The notes under the pieces: generated by a model
The model's database searches: none
Told to the model about the DNA's origin: nothing
What the model saw: the letters and a program-made list of their open reading frames with translations, nothing else
Assembly: GCA_017645765.1 (NCBI GenBank)
Contig: JAGCNV010000078.1
Span: forward strand, 1 to 44,614
Length of the DNA stretch: 44,614 bases
Direction: 5' to 3'
DNA from: a bacterium
Lineage (GTDB): Bacteria; UBP6; UBA1177
Program-made: the position numbers and the translations under genes
Shown here: piece after piece, positions 1-7,877 of the stretch
Layout: every line of letters starts with the position of its first letter
How positions within the stretch are numbered: position 1 is the first letter of the stretch

Positions 1-130
1 ACAAACAAACAAACCTCTTCTAGTTTAATACTACAGAAAAGCCGTCGTTTTTCAAGGAAATTCTTAATAAAATTCAGTAATTATACAAATTTTTATAAAA
101 ATATTCTGTCAACTTTTTAAGGAGGAAAAA

Positions 131-625
131 ATGAAAAGATTTGCTCTGTTACTTTTTGCCGCTTTTGCTTTGGTTTCATGCGGCGGTACTGAAGAAACTC
201 TAGAAGATAACCCAACTTCTGATTGGTCAAAAAGGGCTCTGGAAGTTATGACGTGGGAAGATGCACAAAAATATTGTGATAAACTTTCGGAAAACGGCTA
301 CGACGATTGGCGTTTTCCTACAATAGATGAACTCCGAAGTTTAATTATAAACTGTAAAGAAACGGAAGTTGATGGAGAGTGTCCGATTTCAGAGAAAAAC
401 AATGAGCTTCCTTTCGGTACTGCAACGGAGATCTCAGAGCACTGCAAAGGCTGTGAAGACGGCAAAAATCACAGCAAATTTGGAGATAAAGGATGGTATT
501 GGTCTTCTTCGGAAAGATCGGAAGATGCAACGGTCGCTTTCCGGGTAAATTTCGATACAGGAGAGGTCGTAAATTACAATAAAGACCATAAATACAACGT
601 CCGCTGTGTCAGAACCGCTGATTAG
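131..625 (+). CDS. DUF1566 (Lcl C-terminal-like) lipoprotein
   Basis: Small predicted lipoprotein of 164 residues. The first 17 residues form a lipoprotein signal peptide ending in LVSC, with Cys17 the likely lipidated residue. The mature part has the DUF1566 pattern: the WEDAQKYCDKL segment, then GYDDWRFPTIDELRSLI, then a WYWSSSE segment and a C-terminal YNVRCVR strand. Proteins with this fold are usually exported surface domains, often in large paralogous families; the fold is C-type-lectin-like and no ligand is known. Cysteines at about 47, 75, 83, 105, 108 and 159 could form disulfides. An excellent ribosome site (AGGAGG at 120-125) fixes the start. It stands alone, convergent with the KilA-N gene. 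The family call is good; the function is unknown. Confidence 0.85.
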   Translation: MKRFALLLFAAFALVSCGGTEETLEDNPTSDWSKRALEVMTWEDAQKYCDKLSENGYDDWRFPTIDELRSLIINCKETEVDGECPISEKNNELPFGTATEISEHCKGCEDGKNHSKFGDKGWYWSSSERSEDATVAFRVNFDTGEVVNYNKDHKYNVRCVRTAD

Positions 626-656
626 CGTACGGGCTCACAAAACAAGGGCTTGATTT

Positions 657-1481
657 TCAACAAGTTTTCCCTGAATTTTTATCTGTTAGCAGTCGTTGTT
701 CAGCGACATTTTCAAGTATTTGCATCTGCTGAATGGCGATTTTGTTGAGTTTTTCTATACGCTCGGACTGCGGAAACCCGTCATTTATGAAAACTGCGTT
801 CAAATTTTCCATATTTGAAAGGCAGATCAGCTGATTTATCGTGGCATAATCGCGGATATTGCCGGAAAGTTCCGGATTGCTATCGCGCCACTCTTTTGCA
901 GTCATTCCAAAGAGCGCGACATTAAGCATATCGGCTTCATCGGCATAGACAAAAGACTTTTGAGCCGCTGTAAGTTCAGGCGGGATCAGGTTACGGCTGA
1001 CTGCGCTCGTGTGAATGTGATAGTTTATCTTCGCAAGTTCGCGTTTTGCGCTCCAGCCGAGCTGTTTCTGTTCTTCTGCTTTAAGACGCTGAAAATCTTT
1101 GACCATATATATCTTGAATTCCGGGCTGATCCACATCGCAAATTCAAAGGCTATGTCTTTGTGAGCGTAAGTGCCGCCGTAACGCCCCGCCTTTGCCTGC
1201 AGACTTACAGCGTGTGTCCGTTCCACAAACTCTTTTACGCTTATCTTGAAACTGTTCAGACCTGACCGGCTTTTAATTGTGGCGAATTCGCTATAATTAA
1301 AATTTGGATTGTAAACTTCCTCCCAAATGCCGATATATTCCAAAGTGTTTCTGTTTCTAAGCCAGTCACTGACAAAAAAATCACCGTCTTTTGCTTTCAG
1401 CATATCAGTCAGACAAAGATAATCCTCGTTGTTCACACGAATTACCGAAATAGTCTCACCTTTCACTGTTAACTTTTGCAT
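657..1481 (-). CDS. KilA-N domain protein
   Basis: A 274-residue protein with an N-terminal KilA-N domain (about residues 15-120). Recognisable pieces are YLCLTDMLKAK, DWLRNRNTLEYIGIWEE, SGLNSFKISVKEFVERT and GGTYAHKDIAFEFAMWIS. KilA-N is a nucleic-acid-binding fold known from phage and large DNA viruses, and also common as a stand-alone bacterial gene. The C-terminal half (about 120-274) is probably helical and carries TAKEWRDSNPELSGNIRDYATINQL, which looks like the partner domain of chromosomal KilA-N genes. The open frame extends upstream to 1559, but the ATG at 1481 has GGAGG seven bases before it and is preferred. No phage genes flank it, so it is more likely a resident or orphan mobile-derived gene than part of a prophage. 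Target unknown. Confidence 0.85.
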   Translation of the reverse strand: MQKLTVKGETISVIRVNNEDYLCLTDMLKAKDGDFFVSDWLRNRNTLEYIGIWEEVYNPNFNYSEFATIKSRSGLNSFKISVKEFVERTHAVSLQAKAGRYGGTYAHKDIAFEFAMWISPEFKIYMVKDFQRLKAEEQKQLGWSAKRELAKINYHIHTSAVSRNLIPPELTAAQKSFVYADEADMLNVALFGMTAKEWRDSNPELSGNIRDYATINQLICLSNMENLNAVFINDGFPQSERIEKLNKIAIQQMQILENVAEQRLLTDKNSGKTC

Positions 1482-1521
1482 TTGAACCTCCAAAGATATC
1501 AAAGAAAATTTTCTGATAAAT

Positions 1522-1549
1522 AGAATAGAAATTTTGACAGACAAGTCAA
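1522..1549 (-). promoter_or_regulatory. Candidate promoter of the KilA-N gene
   Basis: On the minus strand, TTGACT (1549-1544) and TATTCT (1527-1522) are separated by 16 bases and lie about 40 bases upstream of the ATG at 1481. The spacer matches other promoter candidates in this window. Not tested. Confidence 0.45.
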
Positions 1550-1550
1550 A
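1533..1550. promoter_or_regulatory. Inverted repeat over the KilA-N promoter, possible operator
   Basis: TTTGAC, six bases, GTCAAA: a perfect 6-bp inverted repeat that covers the -35 box of the KilA-N gene. A little further upstream (about 1551-1575) the direct repeat TTTATCATA occurs twice. The position suits an autoregulatory operator, but this is only inferred from placement. Confidence 0.35.
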
Positions 1551-1720
1551 TTTTATCATATAAAATTTATCATAAATTCTAACTGTTTAGTGGTTAGTCT
1601 CTTTTTCAAAGGTATTTACTTCAATTTTAAAAAAATATTGCTAAGATACTTCGCTTTTGCGTTTTTGTGCTTATATAGAGTCGCAAGCTCTTTTATGTGT
1701 GAAATTTTTGGGAGAAATAT

Positions 1721-3553
1721 ATGAGATTCAATTACAGGACTTTGATCGTTTGGCTTTTTATCGCAGTTCTCGCTTTTGTTGCGATAAGTCTTTCAAGAAT
1801 GACGGAATCGGCTCCGGTCAGCGAGATCAACATGACCGAGTTCAGGCAGAAAGTTAAAAATCAGGAGATAAAAGAAGTCTTTATCGACGGTATCGAGTTC
1901 AGCGGCGTTCTCAACGACGGAAAGGATACCAAATTCACTGTCATCGGGCCGAGCGGAGAAAGGATGTCGGAGTTTCTGGCTGAAAACAACGTTCCGGCGA
2001 CTTATAAAAAACCTGAAGACGATTCGCTTTGGAAAACTCTCCTCATTTCGTGGCTCCCGATGATCGTTTTTGTCGCGATATTCATATTCTTCCTGCGTCA
2101 GATGAACGGCGGCAACAACAAGGCTTTCTCTTTCGGAAAGAGCAAGCACAGAATGATCTCGAAGGACCAGAACCAGATCCGTTTCAAGGATGTCGCGGGA
2201 GTTGACGAGGCTAAGGAAGAACTTGAAGAAGTCGTCGATTTCCTCAAAAAACCGTCGGTCTACACCAAGATCGGCGCGAAGATCCCGCACGGAGTCCTTC
2301 TCGTGGGGCCTCCCGGAACCGGTAAGACTCTTCTTGCAAAAGCTGTCGCGGGTGAAGCCGATGTTCCGTTTTTCATCATAAGCGGTTCCGATTTCGTCGA
2401 AATGTTCGTCGGTGTCGGTGCAAGCAGAGTCCGCGACTTGTTTGAGAACGCAAAAGCTAAGGCGCCGTGCATCATTTTTGTTGACGAGATCGATGCGGTA
2501 GGGCGGCAGCGCGGTGCAGGTCTCGGCGGTGGAAACGATGAGAGAGAGCAGACTTTGAACCAGCTTCTTGTTGAAATGGACGGTTTCGGCAGTGACCTCG
2601 GGATCATCGTAATTGCTGCAACGAACAGGCCTGACGTACTCGATCCGGCTCTGCTTCGTCCGGGAAGATTCGACAGACAGGTCTATGTGCCGCTTCCGGA
2701 CATCAAAGGGCGCGAACTTATTCTCAAAGTTCATGCCGAAAAGATAAAAACCGCGCCGGACATCGATTTCAGCGATATCGCGAAGGGAACTCCGGGACTT
2801 TCGGGTGCCGATCTGGCGAACCTTCTCAACGAAGCGGCTCTGATTGCGGCTTCGAGGTCTGAAGAGGAAGTTACGATGGCCGACATCGAAGACGCAAAAG
2901 ACAAGATCTTCATGGGAAAGGCGCGCAAAACAATGGTCCAGACTCCCGAAGAGAAGAAGGATACAGCTTATCACGAGGCAGGTCACGTTGTGGTCGGGCT
3001 CTGCTCGGAATATGCCGATCCGGTGCACAAAGTTTCGATCGTACCGCGCGGAAGAGCTCTGGGTGTAACGCAGCAGCTTCCCGAAAAGGACAAATATTCA
3101 TACCACAGAGCCGAACTCATCGACAGGATCAAAGTCCTCATGGGCGGCAGAGCGGCTGAAGAAGTCTTCATCGGCAGGATCACTACCGGCGCCGGAAACG
3201 ACATCGAGCGTGCAACTCAGATCGCAAGAAACATGGTCATGCAGTGGGGCATGGGCGATGATTTGGGACCTATCAGCTACGGTGAAAAAGAGGAGCAGGT
3301 CTTCTTAGGGCGTGAACTCGGAAAGAGGACTCAGGTAAGTGAAGCGACATCGCAGAAAATCGATGAAGAAGTCCAGAAGATCATCGAACAGGCTTATGCT
3401 GATGCGAAAGGTATTCTTGAAGCTCACAAAGACGGTGTTGAAAGGCTTGTTGCAGCGCTTGTCGAGAAAGAGACGCTCGAAAGGGACGAAATTTTGGAAG
3501 CTGTTGGTATGAAACCGGAAGATAAAGTCGAAGAATCTGCAACGGAAGAATAG
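1721..3553 (+). CDS. ftsH: ATP-dependent zinc metalloprotease FtsH
   Basis: Membrane-anchored AAA+ protease that extracts and degrades misfolded membrane proteins and short-lived regulators. The 610 residues are a normal FtsH length. In order: TM1 (about 7-25), a periplasmic loop, TM2 (about 105-126), then the AAA module with Walker A GPPGTGKT (196-203), Walker B ending in DEID (255-258) and the second region of homology [19 protein letters not shown]. The zinc protease site HEAGH is at 418-422 and the third ligand is the Asp in GAGNDIERA (about 493). The ATG at 1721 has GGGAG six bases ahead. The transglycosylase follows three bases after the stop and pgsA after that, so all three are probably cotranscribed. 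All catalytic residues are present. Confidence 0.98.
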   Translation: MRFNYRTLIVWLFIAVLAFVAISLSRMTESAPVSEINMTEFRQKVKNQEIKEVFIDGIEFSGVLNDGKDTKFTVIGPSGERMSEFLAENNVPATYKKPEDDSLWKTLLISWLPMIVFVAIFIFFLRQMNGGNNKAFSFGKSKHRMISKDQNQIRFKDVAGVDEAKEELEEVVDFLKKPSVYTKIGAKIPHGVLLVGPPGTGKTLLAKAVAGEADVPFFIISGSDFVEMFVGVGASRVRDLFENAKAKAPCIIFVDEIDAVGRQRGAGLGGGNDEREQTLNQLLVEMDGFGSDLGIIVIAATNRPDVLDPALLRPGRFDRQVYVPLPDIKGRELILKVHAEKIKTAPDIDFSDIAKGTPGLSGADLANLLNEAALIAASRSEEEVTMADIEDAKDKIFMGKARKTMVQTPEEKKDTAYHEAGHVVVGLCSEYADPVHKVSIVPRGRALGVTQQLPEKDKYSYHRAELIDRIKVLMGGRAAEEVFIGRITTGAGNDIERATQIARNMVMQWGMGDDLGPISYGEKEEQVFLGRELGKRTQVSEATSQKIDEEVQKIIEQAYADAKGILEAHKDGVERLVAALVEKETLERDEILEAVGMKPEDKVEESATEE

Positions 3554-3556
3554 TTC

Positions 3557-4159
3557 ATGCGTTTTTTAGTGCTTTTTCTGACATTTTTTTCTTTTTTTCA
3601 GATTTTTGCAGACACAGTCAGAATATATTATCTCTATGAACCGCTTTCAGACCGCTACACTTTCACGAATCAGTGTGCCGATCTGCGCTCCTGCAAGCCT
3701 TTGTATGTAACGAAAGGCGAAGTAAAGCACAAAGCTGGCTACAAAATCAATCCCGGCAGGGAAAACCAGTTCGACGAGATCATAAAACGTGCTTCCGAAA
3801 AGCACGGAGTCGATTTTTTCCTCATAAAAAGCGTTATCAAAGCAGAATCGCTTTTTGACACGAAAGCAGTCTCCAGCGCCGGTGCGAAAGGGCTTATGCA
3901 GCTTATGCCCGATACTGCGGCAGAAGTAGGAGTGAAGAATGTTTTCGATGCCGAACAGAATATAATGGGCGGTACAAAATATCTGAAAAAAATGCTGAAA
4001 AAGTTCAAAAACAATGCCAAAAGCGCAGTCGCCGGATACAACGCCGGACCGGCTGCGGTTGTTTATTACGACGGTGTTCCGCCGTTTGATGAAACGATGA
4101 ACTATGTTGATAAAATACACGGTTTTTATAAAATTTATACGGGGAAAGAGCCATGGTGA
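3557..4159 (+). CDS. Lytic transglycosylase, SLT domain
   Basis: Cleaves the glycan strand of peptidoglycan to a 1,6-anhydro end, in the periplasm. There is a signal peptide at 1-18 (very Phe-rich, ending QIFA), then a short N-terminal segment (about 20-65) resembling the small domain often placed before SLT domains. The SLT domain proper is about 70-190. The catalytic Glu is E97 in VIKAESLFDTKAVSSAGAKG; the supporting GLMQLMP and VAGYNAGPAAV motifs follow. At 200 residues it is a short, soluble, stand-alone enzyme of the MltC/Slt70 catalytic type. It starts three bases after ftsH and its end overlaps pgsA by seven bases, so translation is probably coupled. Confidence 0.95.
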   Translation: MRFLVLFLTFFSFFQIFADTVRIYYLYEPLSDRYTFTNQCADLRSCKPLYVTKGEVKHKAGYKINPGRENQFDEIIKRASEKHGVDFFLIKSVIKAESLFDTKAVSSAGAKGLMQLMPDTAAEVGVKNVFDAEQNIMGGTKYLKKMLKKFKNNAKSAVAGYNAGPAAVVYYDGVPPFDETMNYVDKIHGFYKIYTGKEPW

Positions 4160-4782
4160 AAAAGAATAAAGGCGGCGCCGGAAAACGTAAAATTATTGAT
4201 AAGCTGCGCAATTTCAAACAGGATGTCCTGACGATTCCGAACCTTCTGACTTCGATCAGAATAATCCTTGTTCCGGTAGTTCTTCTTTTCATCTGGCTTG
4301 ACACACCCGTAATGCGTCTGTGGTCTTGGATTTTTTACACGGTGGCGACAGTCACCGACTTTTTCGACGGCTATCTTGCGCGTAAATCAGGCACGGTTTC
4401 GGTTTCCGGCAAGCTCCTTGATCCGCTTGCGGACAAGTTCATCGTCAATCTCACGCTGGTTCTGCTCGTTTCGATGCAGGAAATCTCCGCATGGCCTGTC
4501 ATCATAATTCTGGCGCGCGAGTTTTATATTTTCGGAATACGCTCGCTTGCAATGGAGCACGATTTAGTTATCGCAGCCGATATCTGGGGCAAAACAAAAA
4601 CCATGCTCCAGATGTTCGCTCTGCCGTTTTTCATGATAAACCAGAAAACTCTGCTTGCTCTTGTAAATATCGACTGGGATCCGAGCGGAGTCGGATATTT
4701 CCTCATCTGGTCATCGATAGTTTTCAGCCTTATCAGCGCGTTTACCTATACACGCGAAGTCAAAAGAAAAATTTTCGGGTAA
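4153..4782 (+). CDS. pgsA: CDP-diacylglycerol-glycerol-3-phosphate phosphatidyltransferase
   Basis: Committed enzyme of phosphatidylglycerol synthesis in the inner membrane; it uses CDP-diacylglycerol, the product of CdsA (encoded at 21740-22666). The CDP-alcohol phosphotransferase signature is exact: D69-x2-D72-G73-x2-A76-R77-x8-G86-x3-D90-x3-D94. About five or six membrane helices surround it, and the basic N-terminus (residues 1-22) is cytoplasmic. The 209 residues are slightly longer than E. coli PgsA because of that basic extension. The family contains several close specificities; phosphatidylglycerol-phosphate synthase is the best fit from length and from the TIPNLLTSIRI start of helix 1. 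Confidence 0.93.
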   Translation: MVKKNKGGAGKRKIIDKLRNFKQDVLTIPNLLTSIRIILVPVVLLFIWLDTPVMRLWSWIFYTVATVTDFFDGYLARKSGTVSVSGKLLDPLADKFIVNLTLVLLVSMQEISAWPVIIILAREFYIFGIRSLAMEHDLVIAADIWGKTKTMLQMFALPFFMINQKTLLALVNIDWDPSGVGYFLIWSSIVFSLISAFTYTREVKRKIFG

Positions 4783-4790
4783 TTTGATTT

Positions 4791-5672
4791 CTAATTTACA
4801 GCCGTCATCCAGCAGCCGAAAATAACCGAGATAAACAGAATCGCAGCAATATTCTGTGCAGTTTTTCCGGGAAGGCTGCGCTTCGAAAAGGCGGCTCCGA
4901 AAATCGTTCCGGCGGGAAGTCCTGCGACAAAGCCGAAAAGGTGGGCTAAAACATCGCTTTTTTCACTGCTTCCAAGCATTGCAAGAAGGCCTAATGCCGC
5001 TCCGAACGGGATCCAGCGGCCTAGTTTTTTCTCGCGGAAACTGTCGAAAAACTGCAGGCCTGCAAGAACTCCGATGATGCCGAAAACAGAGGTCGAAGCG
5101 CCGATTGAGTTGTGCGCGCTGCCGTAGAAAAAAGCGTTCATGACATTTCCCGCAAAACCGGTGAAAAGTGCAAAAAGAAGCGCAGAACCTGTCCCCGTCA
5201 TGGTCGAAAGAGCCCAAAGGACTATTCCTCCGAAAAAAATGTTGGAAAAAAGGTGCTTGTAGTCGCCGTGAAGGGTGAGAGCGGTGACAGCTCTGAAAAA
5301 TTCGCCTTCGGTTATAGCCGAAGCGCTTGATCTGCCCGCTTTTATGAGTTCCATGTGGTCAAATTCGTAGATGAAAACATGAAATGCCGCGAGAAGAATG
5401 AGAGTCGCGCAGAAAATCGGCCAGTTAACTTTCTGGAAACGTATATGGGCGAATTTATTGTGAATTTTTTCTATTCTTCCCGATTTTTCATAATCTGAGA
5501 TTTCGCTTTTCGCCTTTTCGTAATCGCTTAAATCAACTTCTATCTGCCACGAATTCCAGCGGAAGACGGCGTTGTTTGCTATGGAAAGAGAGTCTAAAAG
5601 AAGCGAATATTCACGTGCGGTTTTTTTGTCGGGAGCAGCTATGTATGCTGAATTGTTTTGAGTTTCTTCCAT
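4791..5672 (-). CDS. Rhomboid-family intramembrane serine protease
   Basis: Cuts transmembrane substrates within the bilayer. The 293 residues comprise a cytosolic N-terminal region (about 1-80) and a six-helix rhomboid core. Landmarks are HGDYKHLFSNIFFGG (helix 2), the nucleophile S193 in IGASTSVFG, and the catalytic H244 in DVLAHLFGFVAG. The usual GxSG reads GASTS here, with Thr in place of the last Gly, so the oxyanion region is slightly unusual. It lies six bases after the stop of the FG-GAP lipoprotein and has no clear ribosome site, so translational coupling is likely. Whether the lipoprotein is related to its substrate is unknown. Confidence 0.93.
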   Translation of the reverse strand: MEETQNNSAYIAAPDKKTAREYSLLLDSLSIANNAVFRWNSWQIEVDLSDYEKAKSEISDYEKSGRIEKIHNKFAHIRFQKVNWPIFCATLILLAAFHVFIYEFDHMELIKAGRSSASAITEGEFFRAVTALTLHGDYKHLFSNIFFGGIVLWALSTMTGTGSALLFALFTGFAGNVMNAFFYGSAHNSIGASTSVFGIIGVLAGLQFFDSFREKKLGRWIPFGAALGLLAMLGSSEKSDVLAHLFGFVAGLPAGTIFGAAFSKRSLPGKTAQNIAAILFISVIFGCWMTAVN

Positions 5673-5678
5673 AAAGTG

Positions 5679-7703
5679 CTATTTGCCGAAGTATTCTTCG
5701 ATTTTGTGGTGCCTGAGCCCTGTTTCCTGATTGATTTCAAGAACATAGTTGGCGAAAACTTTGTCGTATTTCGTAACAGAGTTTTCTTTGTCGGGCCAGC
5801 GGATCTCGATTTCTTCAACTTCGCAGATATCTCCGAGACCGATGATCTGGAGATGGTCGTTCTGGAAACCGTTGAGACCGTATGCGCCCTGAACTTCGCG
5901 GACAAACTGCTTTCCGCCTGCCTTGACGATGATTTTTGCACCGATTGCATCGCGGTTTGCGGTAGAACCAGAAATGTCGATGATGACTTTGTTCGCATCC
6001 TGACCTGTGTCGTTGCGGAGCACTTTGATCCACTGCTTTTCAGGTTTGCTCTTTGCATCAGTATCGCTTGAAGCCCAGCGCATGAACGATGTTCCGACAA
6101 TGAGGTCGTAATCTCCGTCGCGGTCGATATCGACGAATGCGCCGCCGTGAGCACGGGCCACCTGAGCTTCTGCTTCTTTTGCCGTGTTGCTGAATTTACC
6201 GTCAGCCTGCTGCTGGAAAAGCATCGATTTAGTGCCGGGGTAATCGGAACTCAGAATATAGATGTCAAGTCTGCCGTCGTTGTCGAAATCGGCTGCAAAA
6301 CCACCGAGATCGCCGTCATTCCAGGAGCCTGAGCGTTTTCTCGTAATGCCGCTTTCCTCTTCCGAAAGGCGTCGCAAAGGCTTTTCTGCAAATCCGTCGT
6401 TTATTATGAGCTGCGATTTGTCGCTTGCCTGACCAATGTGCCAGTGTGCAAGTTCGATCTGGAAAAGGTCGGTGTCGCCGTCGCCGTCAAAGTCTCCGCA
6501 GAGAGTTCCGGCGCTGTTGCCGCCGAGTCTATAAGGCTGATCGGAAAAGCCGGGATCCCAGCCGCCGGTGCCGATTCCGTCACAGCTGATCACAGCTCCT
6601 GTCGATATCGAGCAGTAATCACTTCCTTTGTAGGCTTCGTCTTCGCAGTAGCATGCAAAAAACTGGTCATCTCCGTAGTTTTCGTTGTCGTCATGTGCAA
6701 AGCCGGAACTTATCGAAAGGTCTTCAAAAGAGCCGTTGCCTTTGTTTCGGTAAAGCGCGTTGTAGGATCTGCCGTAGCTCGAAGTGAGAATGTCGGCAAA
6801 ACCGTCGCCGTCGACATCGCATGCGCTTACGCCCCATGTCGGTTTGTTGAATTTGCCCGTGAGAGCGTTTTCCGCGTTGAATTTTTCGGTTTCGAGTCCG
6901 CTTGTTCCGTCAACGACATCCGTAAAATTTCCGTTTCCGAGACCTTTCATCAAAGTGTCTGGTTCGCATGAAGTCAGGTTTCCGTAACTGTTGTACTGTC
7001 TTCCTATGAAAAGGTCGATCACGCCGTCATGGTCATAATCAAGAAATGCGGCGCCGGCTATTGCTTCGAACATATCGTCGTAAACAAAATTCCCGCCTAT
7101 ATTTTTGAAAGTTCCGTCACCGTTGTTTAAATAAATTCTGGAATAATCTTCCTGAAAAGAATCGCTTGAAAGTGTATCGCTGTCAACATAGACGACATTG
7201 AAGGCATCCTGAAAACCGTCGTTGTTCATATCGGCAAATATGACATAGGTTGAAGCAATGCCGTTTGTTCCGTCTTTGCCTGTGAAAAGTCCGCTGGAAA
7301 AGGTGATGTCTTCGAAATTTTTGCCTTTTACGTTTTTGAGAAGTTTGTAAATGTTTTGCGGTTCGTTCTGATCCTCGCGGTTTTTCGATGCAAGCGAAGT
7401 GTAGATATCGGGCCATTTGTCGCCGTCAATATCTGCAACAGTGATCTGTGTGCCAAGCGCATTGAGTTTCTGGACCCCCATTTCTTCCGAAATATCGGTG
7501 AATTTCAGAGCATAAGGTCCGACTTTCGGAGTCAGGCATATCGGCTCGACGACTTCTTCATCGGGCTGAGAGTCGCTCTGATCTCCGTCGTTTACAGTGT
7601 TACCATCATTTGCGGCATCTTCATCGTTTTCAGTTTTCGATCCGCTTCCGCAGGCCGCAATGGAAAAAACAAGCAAAAACAGTAAAAAATAGATTTTTTT
7701 CAT
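5679..7703 (-). CDS. FG-GAP/VCBS repeat lipoprotein with ASPIC/UnbV domain
   Basis: Exported 674-residue lipoprotein. The signal peptide ends SIAAC (Cys18), followed by an acidic linker rich in D, N and E (about 20-55). The body is a beta-propeller of FG-GAP repeats, each with a calcium-type loop: ADIDGDKWPD, ADMNNDGFQD, LDYDHDGVID, CDVDGDGFAD, GDFDGDGDTD, ADFDNDGRLD and VDIDRDGDYD. The C-terminal part (about 560-660) matches ASPIC/UnbV, including RDAIGAKI and VEEIEIRWPD. This is the bacterial CRTAC1-like architecture, usually outside the cell; its biochemical role is not established. The ribosome site is GGAG before the ATG, and an extended -10 promoter lies upstream. It heads a two-gene unit with the rhomboid protease. 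Confidence 0.92.
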   Translation of the reverse strand: MKKIYFLLFLLVFSIAACGSGSKTENDEDAANDGNTVNDGDQSDSQPDEEVVEPICLTPKVGPYALKFTDISEEMGVQKLNALGTQITVADIDGDKWPDIYTSLASKNREDQNEPQNIYKLLKNVKGKNFEDITFSSGLFTGKDGTNGIASTYVIFADMNNDGFQDAFNVVYVDSDTLSSDSFQEDYSRIYLNNGDGTFKNIGGNFVYDDMFEAIAGAAFLDYDHDGVIDLFIGRQYNSYGNLTSCEPDTLMKGLGNGNFTDVVDGTSGLETEKFNAENALTGKFNKPTWGVSACDVDGDGFADILTSSYGRSYNALYRNKGNGSFEDLSISSGFAHDDNENYGDDQFFACYCEDEAYKGSDYCSISTGAVISCDGIGTGGWDPGFSDQPYRLGGNSAGTLCGDFDGDGDTDLFQIELAHWHIGQASDKSQLIINDGFAEKPLRRLSEEESGITRKRSGSWNDGDLGGFAADFDNDGRLDIYILSSDYPGTKSMLFQQQADGKFSNTAKEAEAQVARAHGGAFVDIDRDGDYDLIVGTSFMRWASSDTDAKSKPEKQWIKVLRNDTGQDANKVIIDISGSTANRDAIGAKIIVKAGGKQFVREVQGAYGLNGFQNDHLQIIGLGDICEVEEIEIRWPDKENSVTKYDKVFANYVLEINQETGLRHHKIEEYFGK

Positions 7704-7747
7704 AGAAATCTCCTTTGTTGAACGGTCAAAAAAAGCAAAGACCGGTA

Positions 7748-7753
7748 ATTATA
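7748..7753 (-). promoter_or_regulatory. Extended -10 element of the FG-GAP lipoprotein
   Basis: On the minus strand TGCTATAAT ends at 7748, a perfect TATAAT with an upstream TG. It lies about 45 bases before the ATG at 7703. No good -35 box is visible, as is common for extended -10 promoters. Confidence 0.5.
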
Positions 7754-7809
7754 GCAGCAATTCAAATAAAATAAATAACCACAATTAATTAAAATCCGGT
7801 TTTAAGGTC

Positions 7810-7837
7810 TTGTTTTATTTTCAACTTTCTGTAAAAT
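7810..7837 (+). promoter_or_regulatory. Candidate promoter of the MopE-like lipoprotein
   Basis: TTGTTT (7810-7815), 16 bases, TAAAAT (7832-7837), about 40 bases before the ATG at 7878. Same spacer and same -10 hexamer as the candidate promoter of the amylase lipoprotein at 44402-44429. Confidence 0.45.
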
Positions 7838-7877
7838 AATGCGTCTTTTAGTTAATTGATTTTTTTCGGAGGGTAAA

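Noticed and set aside
1-14. ACAA tetranucleotide repeat at the window start
   Set aside because: Only three units and cut by the window edge.
639-657. Bidirectional terminator between the DUF1566 and KilA-N genes
   Set aside because: Only a four-pair CAAG/CTTG stem with a two-base loop and a broken T-run; too weak to call.
657-1481. Prophage remnant marked by KilA-N
   Set aside because: Neighbours are an ordinary lipoprotein gene and ftsH; no integrase, attachment site or phage structural gene is seen.
1657-1720. Promoter of ftsH around TATATA (about 1674)
   Set aside because: No -35 box at a sensible distance; a promoter must exist nearby but cannot be placed with confidence.
1793-3028. 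411-residue open frame antisense to ftsH
   Set aside because: It is a shadow of the codon bias of ftsH, with no ribosome site and no recognisable domain; ftsH on the other strand is certain.
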